From Fervidifonticultor_A tertius (GTDB taxonomy: Bacteria > Sysuimicrobiota > Sysuimicrobiia > Sysuimicrobiales > Humicultoraceae): a stretch of DNA of 11,035 nt. This document shows, piece after piece, positions 5,826 through 11,035 of this stretch. Each line of letters starts with the position of its first letter. Position 1 is the first letter of the stretch. The translations under genes and the position numbers were made by a program. The notes under the pieces were generated by a model. It made no database searches and was not told where the DNA came from. It worked only from the letters and a program-made list of their open reading frames with translations. The stretch lies in the NCBI GenBank assembly GCA_031459235.1, contig JAVKIY010000078.1, forward strand, positions 1-11,035, written 5' to 3'.

Positions 5826-6850
5826 GCCTCGCCCTCGGGCAACACGGCGAACTTGACGCCCGCGCCGCGGTCCAGGTCCTCGAACACCTGGCGGATGCCA
5901 TCGAGCGGGCGCCGGTCGGTGACGAGCGGCCCGGGACGAACCGCGCCGGAGGCGAGCAGCGACAGCGCCTCGACGACGTCGGGGGTGCGATAGTGGAACG
6001 CGCTGACCAGGTCGATCTCACCGTAGTGCAGCCGCGTGGCATCGAACGCCGGCTGGCTGCCGCCGGGCAGGCCCCCGAACAGGAGCACGCGGCCGCCCGG
6101 GGCTGCCCACGAGGGCGCCGCGCGCCAGACCTCGGCGGAGCCCGTGCACTCGATCACCAGGTCCGCGCCGGCCCCGGTCAGCCGGCGCAAGGCGGCGCCA
6201 GGGTCGCCGTCGGCGGCGCTCACCACATCGCGGGCACCGAAGGCCGCCGCCAGCGCCAGCCCCTGGGCCCGGCGGCCCACCGCGATGACCTCCAGCCCGC
6301 GGCGCCGCGCCTCGGCGACGAACAGCAGGCCGATCGGGCCCAGCCCCACGACCGCGGCAACGCCCGACGTCGGCGCGCCCAGCCGGTGCCAGCCGCGCAC
6401 GACGCACGCCAGGGGCTCGAGGAACGCCGCGTCGACGAACGTCAACCCGTCGGGCTTGGGAAACAGGTGGCGGCGCACGACGCGCGCTGGCAGCCGGAGG
6501 AAGTCGCCGTAGCAACCCAGCGCGATCTCGTCGAACTGTGTCTCGCAGACGTTGTCGAGGCCGCGGCGGCATGCCGCGCAGGTCCCGCAGCCGGCCGTCG
6601 GCACGAAGACCACGGGCTGGCCGGTAGGGAACCCCTCGACGCCTTCGCCCACGGCCGCGACCTCGCCCGTACCCTCGTGGCCGAACGGCCCGAAGGCCAG
6701 CCGTGGGTGGCCGCGACGGTAGGTCTTGAGGTCGGTCCCGCAGGTGAGCGCGGCGCGGATGCGCACGACCACCTCGCCCGGGCCCGGCGTGGGAACGGGC
6801 GCCTCCACCAGGTCCAGCGCCCGCGGACCCCGGAGGATCGCCTGTCGCAT
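5822..6850 (-). CDS. Zinc-binding medium-chain dehydrogenase, canonical active site
   Basis: A 342-residue MDR enzyme paralogous to the downstream gene and related to threonine/sorbitol/alcohol dehydrogenases. It shows LTCGTDLKTY with catalytic zinc ligand C37 and the Thr39/Asp40 pair, GHE with H58/E59, a four-cysteine structural-zinc lobe (C88, C91, C94, C102), and EPLACVV with E145. The cofactor fold GLGPIG is at 169-174. The second strand ends in Gly-Arg-Arg (192-194), which by family rules points to NADP rather than NAD. Start is taken as ATG at 6850; an in-frame GTG two codons upstream (6856) is possible, and neither has a clear Shine-Dalgarno. It lies 21 bp after the moeB-rhodanese stop and shares a GTGA overlap with the next dehydrogenase. 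Substrate cannot be assigned. Confidence 0.88.
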   Translation of the reverse strand: MRQAILRGPRALDLVEAPVPTPGPGEVVVRIRAALTCGTDLKTYRRGHPRLAFGPFGHEGTGEVAAVGEGVEGFPTGQPVVFVPTAGCGTCAACRRGLDNVCETQFDEIALGCYGDFLRLPARVVRRHLFPKPDGLTFVDAAFLEPLACVVRGWHRLGAPTSGVAAVVGLGPIGLLFVAEARRRGLEVIAVGRRAQGLALAAAFGARDVVSAADGDPGAALRRLTGAGADLVIECTGSAEVWRAAPSWAAPGGRVLLFGGLPGGSQPAFDATRLHYGEIDLVSAFHYRTPDVVEALSLLASGAVRPGPLVTDRRPLDGIRQVFEDLDRGAGVKFAVLPEGEA

Positions 6851-6871
6851 GGGCACATCGGCGCGGCCGCC

Positions 6872-8044
6872 CTAGCGGCGTCCGCTCTCGATCGGGAAGG
6901 CGCGGTTCTCCCAGTCCACGATGCCGCCGGCCAGGTTCACGGCCCCGGCGTAGCCGGCGGCGCGCAGCGCCTGCGTGACCTGCGCGCTGCGCACGCCGGT
7001 GGCGCACTGCACGATCACCGGCCGCGCGGGGTCGATCTCCGACAGCCGCGCCGGGACCTCGCGCATCGGGATGAGCACCGCCCCAGGGATGCGCACGGCC
7101 GCCCACTCCCACGGCTCGCGCACGTCGATGAGCTGCGCGCCCTCGGCCAGCAGCCGGCGCGCCTCCGCGGCGTCCACCTCGGGGGTGTCCGCCACGTCGG
7201 CCGCCGGCGCGTGGTCGCGACCGGGGAGGCCGCAGAAGGCCTCGTAGTCGATCAGCGCGGTGATGGTCGGCGCATCACCACAGACCGGGCAGTCGGGGTT
7301 GCGCGTCCACCGCACGGTCCGCATCTCGCCGGCCAGCAGGTCCACCAGGAGCAGTCGGTTGGCCAGGGACTCGCCGGCGCCGAGCAGCACCTTGATCGCC
7401 TCGACCGCCTGGAGCGACCCCATGAGTCCGGCCACCGCGCCGATGACGCCTCCCTCGGCGCACGACGGCACCGCCCCCGGGGGCGGCGGCGTGGGGAACA
7501 GACACCGGTAGCAGCCGCGGCCGGGCAGGAACGTCGTGGCCTGCCCTTCCCACTTCAGGATGCTGGCGTCCACGAGCGGCTTGCCGAGCATCACGCACGC
7601 GTCGTTGACCAGGTAGCGCGTGGGGAAGTTGTCGCTGCCGTTCACCACGACGTCGTAGCCGCCGATGATCTCGAGCGCGTTCTCGGAGGTGAGCACGGTC
7701 TGGTGGGGCACCACCGTCACGTCCGGGTTGATGGCGCCGAGCGTCTGGCGCGCCGAGGCGGTCTTGGGCACACCGACGTCCTGCGTGTGGTGGAGGATCT
7801 GCCGGTGCAGGTTGGAGAGGTCCACCCGGTCGCCGTCCACGACCCCGAGCGTCCCGACCCCGGCCGCGGCCAGGTAGAGGGAGGACGGCGAGCCGAGCCC
7901 TCCGGCACCGATGACGAGCACCCGGCCGTCGCGCAGCCGGCGCTGCCCGTCCAGCCCCAGCTCCTCGAGGATGAGCTGCCGCGAGTAGCGGGTCAGCTGC
8001 TCCTTCGAGAAGGTCTGGGCGAGCTGCCGCGTGCCGACCGCCAT
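6872..8044 (-). CDS. moeB: MoeB/ThiF-like sulfur-carrier adenylyltransferase with C-terminal rhodanese domain
   Basis: Activates the C-terminal Gly of a ubiquitin-like sulfur carrier (MoaD, ThiS or CysO type) by adenylation. Its rhodanese domain can supply persulfide sulfur to form the thiocarboxylate. The E1-like domain spans about residues 13-265: RYSRQLIL, nucleotide-binding GAGGLGSP (46-53), NGSDNF, a zinc site from CYRC (C178, C181) and CPVC (C252, C255), and the likely active-site C195 in SCAEGGVIG. The rhodanese domain (about 288-390) has IDVREPWEW and the active loop CATGVRS with C347. The two-domain length of 390 fits MoeZ/MoeBR proteins. ATG at 8044 is preferred; the open frame upstream runs into the divergent promoter region. 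Only a weak GGGGTG precedes it. No moaD, thiS or cysO lies in the window, so the partner, and whether it serves molybdopterin, thiamin or cysteine, is undetermined. Confidence 0.93.
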   Translation of the reverse strand: MAVGTRQLAQTFSKEQLTRYSRQLILEELGLDGQRRLRDGRVLVIGAGGLGSPSSLYLAAAGVGTLGVVDGDRVDLSNLHRQILHHTQDVGVPKTASARQTLGAINPDVTVVPHQTVLTSENALEIIGGYDVVVNGSDNFPTRYLVNDACVMLGKPLVDASILKWEGQATTFLPGRGCYRCLFPTPPPPGAVPSCAEGGVIGAVAGLMGSLQAVEAIKVLLGAGESLANRLLLVDLLAGEMRTVRWTRNPDCPVCGDAPTITALIDYEAFCGLPGRDHAPAADVADTPEVDAAEARRLLAEGAQLIDVREPWEWAAVRIPGAVLIPMREVPARLSEIDPARPVIVQCATGVRSAQVTQALRAAGYAGAVNLAGGIVDWENRAFPIESGRR

Positions 8045-8065
8045 GTGCACATCACCCCATACGCG

Positions 8066-8096
8066 TAGGACGGCGCGCGCGCGCGCCGTATTCCTA
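8066..8096. repeat. Palindrome with alternating CG core in the divergent intergenic region
   Basis: Positions 8070-8089 form a perfect 20-bp palindrome (ACGGCGCGCG and its complement). Its core at 8073-8086 is a strict GC alternation. Outside it, TAGG (8066-8069) and CCTA (8093-8096) are also complementary, offset by three bases. It lies between moeB and the reductase gene, downstream of the likely moeB promoter, so it could be an operator, a leader hairpin in the moeB mRNA, or a Z-DNA-prone element. Confidence 0.7.
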
Positions 8097-8129
8097 AGGG
8101 TGCCATGGGGCCCGGGGTGTGTCAATAAA
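8093..8129. promoter_or_regulatory. Putative overlapping divergent promoter elements for moeB (-) and the reductase gene (+)
   Basis: On the minus strand a perfect TTGACA (-35) lies at 8120-8125, but no good -10 box stands 17 nt away; TAGGAA (8092-8097) is 23 nt away. On the plus strand GTGCCA (8100-8105) and AATAAA (8124-8129) are spaced by 18 nt. The AT-rich patch at 8121-8130 is shared. Both assignments are weak box matches. Confidence 0.3.
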
Positions 8130-8153
8130 CGCCCCACGCGCGCGAGCGTGCGG

Positions 8154-8163
8154 CCTCCGGAGG
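8154..8163 (+). promoter_or_regulatory. Shine-Dalgarno of the reductase gene inside a perfect palindrome
   Basis: CCTCCGGAGG is self-complementary and contains the GGAGG that lies 5 nt before the ATG at 8169. It fixes the start. The palindrome could pair with another copy or fold only poorly by itself because it has no loop. Confidence 0.6.
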
Positions 8164-8168
8164 TGGGA

Positions 8169-9188
8169 ATGTCCTCGCTGTCTGACCTGACGATCATCGG
8201 CGCGGGTCCGACCGGGCTGTTTGCCGCGTACTACGCCGGCTTCCGCGGGCTGTCGGTCCGCCTCGTGGACAGCCAGCCGGACCTCGGCGGGCAGATCACG
8301 GCGCTGTACCCCGACAAGTACATCTACGACGTCGCCGGGTTTCCGAAGGTGCTCGGGAAGGACCTCGTGGCCAACCTGGTCGAGCAGGCGATGCAGTACG
8401 GACCCGAGGTGCTCCTCAACGAGGAGATCCGCTCGTTCGCGCACCTGGCTGACCGCACGATCCGCCTGGTGACCACCACCGGGGTGCTCCTGACCCGCGC
8501 GTGCCTGATCACCGCCGGGATCGGCGCCTTCGCGCCCAAGACCTACGGCCGGGCGGAGATCGACCAGTACGCGGGCCGCGGGCTGCACTACGCCGTGCGG
8601 CAGAAGAGCGCCTTCGCGGAGCGCCGGCTGCTCATCGCCGGCGGCGGCGACAGTGCCGTGGACTGGGCGCTCAACCTGGTCCCCGTGGCACGGTCGATCA
8701 CGCTGATCCACCGGCGGGATCAGTTCCGCGCGCACGCCGACAGCGTCCGCAAGCTGGCCGCCTCGCCGGTGGACGTGCGGGTCTTCCACGAGCTACGCGC
8801 GCTACACGGCAACGCGCACGTCGAGGAGGCCGTGATCGTGAACACGAAGACGAAGGAAGAGACCGTGCTCCCGGTGGACGCCGTGCTGGCGTTCCTGGGG
8901 CTGGTCAGCAACCTGGGCGCGATTGCCACCTGGGGGCTGGTGCTGGACGGCGATGCGATCGTGGTAGACACCCGGATGGCGACCAACCTGCCGGGCGTCT
9001 ACGCCGCGGGCGACATCGTCACCTATCCGGGGAAGCTCAAGCTCATCGCGACGGGGTTCGGCGAGGCGGCCACGGCGGTGAACAACGCGGCGCAGTACCT
9101 GAACCCCTCGGCCGCGCTGTTCCCCGGGCACTCGTCCACGGTCATGGAGAAGCGGGCCAAGACCGGAGGGACGGGCGGTGGCGCCTGA
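8169..9188 (+). CDS. Ferredoxin/flavodoxin--NADP+ reductase, thioredoxin-reductase-like type
   Basis: A 339-residue FAD protein that moves electrons between NADPH and ferredoxin or flavodoxin, cytosolic. The N-terminal FAD motif is GAGPTG (11-16), followed by DLGGQITALYPDKYIYDVAGFP. This run is characteristic of the YumC-like reductases. The NADPH domain has GGGDSAVDWA (158-167) and HRRDQFRAHADSV with basic residues for the 2'-phosphate. YAAGDI near residue 290 closes the second FAD-binding site. The redox CxxC of thioredoxin reductase, expected just before the NADPH domain's GGGDSA-type motif, is absent, which rules out true TrxR. Start ATG at 8169 has GGAGG 5 nt upstream; the open frame before it lies in the intergenic region. 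It is the only plus-strand gene, divergent from moeB and convergent with lipA, hence probably a single-gene transcript. It could feed electrons to Fe-S or radical SAM enzymes such as LipA, which is inference. Confidence 0.93.
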   Translation: MSSLSDLTIIGAGPTGLFAAYYAGFRGLSVRLVDSQPDLGGQITALYPDKYIYDVAGFPKVLGKDLVANLVEQAMQYGPEVLLNEEIRSFAHLADRTIRLVTTTGVLLTRACLITAGIGAFAPKTYGRAEIDQYAGRGLHYAVRQKSAFAERRLLIAGGGDSAVDWALNLVPVARSITLIHRRDQFRAHADSVRKLAASPVDVRVFHELRALHGNAHVEEAVIVNTKTKEETVLPVDAVLAFLGLVSNLGAIATWGLVLDGDAIVVDTRMATNLPGVYAAGDIVTYPGKLKLIATGFGEAATAVNNAAQYLNPSAALFPGHSSTVMEKRAKTGGTGGGA

Positions 9189-9278
9189 GTCCGGCCCCGC
9201 GCCATCCTGCCGTCGGGGTGGCACAGGCCGGTCGGGCAGGTCGTGGAGAGCCGGGTCCTCGCCCTGGGCGGCCCCGGA

Positions 9279-10193
9279 TCAGGCCACCGGGTCCGGCGCC
9301 GGGGAGCCCCGGCCGAACCGCGCGCGGTGCGCCCGCACCGCCTGCGCCTGCACATCCGCCCGGTACGACGAGCGCACCAGCGGCCCGGACTCCACGTACC
9401 GAAAGCCGCGGCGGAGCCCTTCCTCGCGCAGCATCGCGAACTCCTGCGGGGTCACGTAGCGGTCGATCGGGTGGTGGTCCGGACTCGGCCGCAGGTACTG
9501 GCCGAGCGTGAGCACGTCCACGTCCACCGCGCGCAGGTCGTCCATGGTCGCAACAATCTCGTCGGTCGTCTCGCCCATACCCAGGATGAGGCCGCTCTTG
9601 GTGAACGACGTGTAGCCCCACTCCTTCGCCCTCCGGAGCAGCACGAGCGACCGGTCGTACGACCCGCCGCCGCGGACAATCTTGAAGACGCGCCGGACAC
9701 TCTCGATGTTGTGCGCCAGGATCTCGGGGTTGGCGTCCAGCACGGTCCGCAGCGCCCCGGGGTCGCCCTTGAAGTCCGGGATCAGGACCTCCACCGTGCA
9801 CTCCGGTAGCCGGCGGTGGATCTGGCGGATCGCTTCGGCGTAGACCGCGGCGCCGCCGTCGGCCAAATCGTCGCGGTTCACCGACGTGATGACCGCGTGG
9901 CGCAGCCCCATTGCGGCACAGGCGTCTGCCAGGCGCGCGGGCTCGGCCAGGTCGAGCTCGCTCGGCAGACCGTGCGCGATCGCGCAGTAGGCGCACGCGC
10001 GCGTGCAGACGTTGCCGAGGATCAGGAACGTCGCCGTCCGGCGGTCCCAGCACTCGCCGATGTTCGGGCAGCGCGCCTCCTCGCAGACCGTGTGCATCTG
10101 CCGGCCGCGCATGATCGCCTTCAGGTCCACGTAGTTGGCCCCGGCGGGCAACCGGGCCTTCAGCCACTCGGGGCGGCGGGTCTCAACGGCCAT
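9279..10193 (-). CDS. lipA: Lipoyl synthase
   Basis: Radical SAM enzyme of 304 residues that inserts two sulfur atoms into octanoyl groups carried by lipoyl domains of E2 and GcvH. It has the two expected clusters: the auxiliary [4Fe-4S] ligands C37, C42 and C48 in CEEARCPNIGEC, and the radical SAM cysteines C63, C67 and C70 in CTRACAYC. The C-terminal RSSY (274-277) supplies the conserved serine ligand of the auxiliary cluster. SVNRDDLADGG, EVLIPDF and KSGLILGMGE are family signatures. Length matches LipA, so the protein is complete. ATG at 10193 lies inside the E2 gene, overlapping its end by 11 bp. No strong Shine-Dalgarno is seen, so translation is probably coupled. The pairing with E2 fits its role, since E2 carries the modified lipoyl domain. 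No lipB or lplA is visible. Confidence 0.96.
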   Translation of the reverse strand: MAVETRRPEWLKARLPAGANYVDLKAIMRGRQMHTVCEEARCPNIGECWDRRTATFLILGNVCTRACAYCAIAHGLPSELDLAEPARLADACAAMGLRHAVITSVNRDDLADGGAAVYAEAIRQIHRRLPECTVEVLIPDFKGDPGALRTVLDANPEILAHNIESVRRVFKIVRGGGSYDRSLVLLRRAKEWGYTSFTKSGLILGMGETTDEIVATMDDLRAVDVDVLTLGQYLRPSPDHHPIDRYVTPQEFAMLREEGLRRGFRYVESGPLVRSSYRADVQAQAVRAHRARFGRGSPAPDPVA

Positions 10194-11035
10194 CGCGATA
10201 GTCTTCGAACCATCCCTTCATGTGGTTGAGGAACTGCATCGCCACCGCGCCGTCGAAGATGCGGTGGTCGAACGCGAGCCCGAGATGCATCACCGGCCGG
10301 ATCGCGATCGCATCGTCGCGCACCACCGCCCGCTTGACGATCGCGTCGGTCGCCAGGATGGCGGCCTGGCCGGGGACGATGATCGGCATCGACCAGATCG
10401 AGCCGAAGACACCGGGATTGGTGATCGTGAACGTGCCGCCGCCGATGTCGTCGAGGGTGAGGCGGCCGGCGCGCGCCCGTCGCGTCAGGTCGTCCAGGGC
10501 CCGGGCGACGCCTGCCAGGCTGAGCCGGTCGGCGTCATGGATGACTGGGACGAGCAGCCCGTCATCCACCGCGATGCCGACACCGACGTGCACGGCCCTG
10601 CGGAGGATGAGGCCGTCGTCGCTCCACGACGCGTTCACGACCGGGTGCGCGCGCAGCGCGGCGCAGGCCGCGCGCACGAAGAACGCGGTGTAGGTGAGCG
10701 GCACCCCCTCGCGGGCCCGCCATGCGTCGCGCTGCGCCTCGCGCCAGGCGACCACCGCGCTCATGTCCACCTCGATGACCCCGTAGGCGTGCGGGATCTC
10801 GCGCTTGCTCTGCGCCATGCGCTGCGCGATCGCGCGCCGCAGTGGGCTGAGCCGCACGACCTCGTCGGCGGTGGCGGGTGGCGCCACGGGCGGCGTCGAG
10901 GCCGGACCGCCCGGCGGGGCGGCTGGCCCGCCGGGCTCCGGGGCCGTCGGCGCGGCCCCGCGCCCGGCGACGTAGCGCAGCACGTCGTCCTTGGTGACGC
11001 GGCCGCCGGCGCCAGAACCGGCCATGCCCTCCAGC
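10183..11035 (-). CDS. 2-oxo-acid dehydrogenase complex E2 (dihydrolipoyl acyltransferase), 5' end outside window
   Basis: C-terminal 283 residues of an E2 core protein that moves an acyl group from lipoyl-lysine to CoA. The frame is open through the right edge. The first visible residues, MAGSGAGGRVTKDDVLRYVAG, are the end of the peripheral subunit-binding domain. A Pro/Ala-rich linker follows (about 40 residues), then the catalytic domain from VRLSPLRRAIAQRM to the end. The catalytic motif DHRIFDG lies near the C-terminus with both the His and the Asp. The lipoyl domain is missing from view. FTITNPGVFGS followed by PIIVPGQAAIL differs slightly from the more usual PIINPPQ. Pyruvate, branched-chain and 2-oxoglutarate types cannot be told apart here. 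It overlaps lipA by 11 bp, and the E1 genes would be expected further upstream, outside the window. Confidence 0.93.
   Translation of the reverse strand, partial: LEGMAGSGAGGRVTKDDVLRYVAGRGAAPTAPEPGGPAAPPGGPASTPPVAPPATADEVVRLSPLRRAIAQRMAQSKREIPHAYGVIEVDMSAVVAWREAQRDAWRAREGVPLTYTAFFVRAACAALRAHPVVNASWSDDGLILRRAVHVGVGIAVDDGLLVPVIHDADRLSLAGVARALDDLTRRARAGRLTLDDIGGGTFTITNPGVFGSIWSMPIIVPGQAAILATDAIVKRAVVRDDAIAIRPVMHLGLAFDHRIFDGAVAMQFLNHMKGWFEDYRDGR

Noticed and set aside
3807..5993. Very long open frame on the plus strand across the Fe-S, cupin and dehydrogenase genes
   Set aside because: It has Arg/Ala/Gly/His/Pro-rich composition with no recognisable domain and is fully antisense to genes with clear family motifs; long spurious frames are expected at this GC content.
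5801..8068. Second long plus-strand open frame opposite the dehydrogenase and moeB genes
   Set aside because: Same low-information composition and no Shine-Dalgarno; the minus-strand genes explain the region.
8169..9188. Thioredoxin reductase
   Set aside because: The CxxC active-site pair expected before the NADPH-domain GGGDSA motif is absent, and the GGQ..LYP.K.IYDV.GFP signature is that of the ferredoxin/flavodoxin-NADP reductase group.
9189..9278. Bidirectional terminator between the convergent reductase and lipA genes
   Set aside because: Only a 6-bp inverted pair (CCTGCC at 9206-9211, GGCAGG at 9235-9240) with a long spacer and no T-run was seen, so I do not call a terminator.
1..11035. 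CRISPR arrays, tRNA/rRNA genes, transposases, phage genes or toxin-antitoxin pairs
   Set aside because: No repeat-spacer pattern, RNA-gene signature, inverted-repeat-bounded element or matching protein motif was seen in either strand.

Overview
This GC-rich window (roughly 70% G+C by eye) is a gene-dense bacterial chromosomal segment. It holds eleven protein-coding genes, ten on the minus strand and one on the plus strand. I see no RNA genes, insertion sequences, phage genes or CRISPR arrays. Half of the ten visible start codons are GTG, and several neighbouring genes overlap by 1 to 11 bases. A homocysteine methyltransferase of the kind usually fused to methylenetetrahydrofolate reductase, a TrxR-like ferredoxin-NADP reductase and the high GC suggest a Terrabacteria-type or Rokubacteria-like lineage (for example Limnochordia, Sysuimicrobiota/CSP1-3, Chloroflexota or Methylomirabilota). 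That placement is inference only.

Layout, following minus-strand transcription from right to left. At the right edge is the 3' part of a 2-oxo-acid dehydrogenase E2 gene, overlapped by lipA, whose product makes the lipoyl cofactor that E2 carries. A convergent plus-strand gene encodes a ferredoxin/flavodoxin-NADP reductase. It is divided from a MoeB-rhodanese sulfur-carrier activating enzyme by a 124-bp divergent intergenic region that carries a CG-alternating palindrome. Downstream of moeB follow two paralogous zinc-dependent dehydrogenases and a small cupin, all tightly packed (21-bp gap, then two 4-base GTGA overlaps). A short AT-rich gap with a plausible sigma70-type promoter then leads to an IscA/ErpA-like A-type Fe-S carrier and a NifU-C-domain scaffold, which overlap by 8 bp. 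A strong hairpin follows. The last group is rtcB (RNA ligase), an acyl-CoA dehydrogenase, and a homocysteine S-methyltransferase that runs off the left edge.

How the genes may work together. Fe-S delivery (IscA-like and NfuA-like), sulfur activation (MoeB-rhodanese), Fe-S-dependent lipoyl synthesis (LipA) and the lipoyl acceptor (E2) lie within about 7 kb. They form a loose sulfur/Fe-S/lipoyl neighbourhood rather than one operon. The dehydrogenase-dehydrogenase-cupin module looks like an uncharacterised catabolic or redox unit. One dehydrogenase has an acidic residue expected of NAD enzymes; the other has Gly-Arg-Arg, expected of NADP enzymes. The first also lacks the usual Ser/Thr of the zinc site. 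I found no convincing wholly new defence or mobile system. The most useful leads are the dehydrogenase/cupin module, the palindromic divergent control region, and the hairpin separating the Fe-S genes from rtcB.
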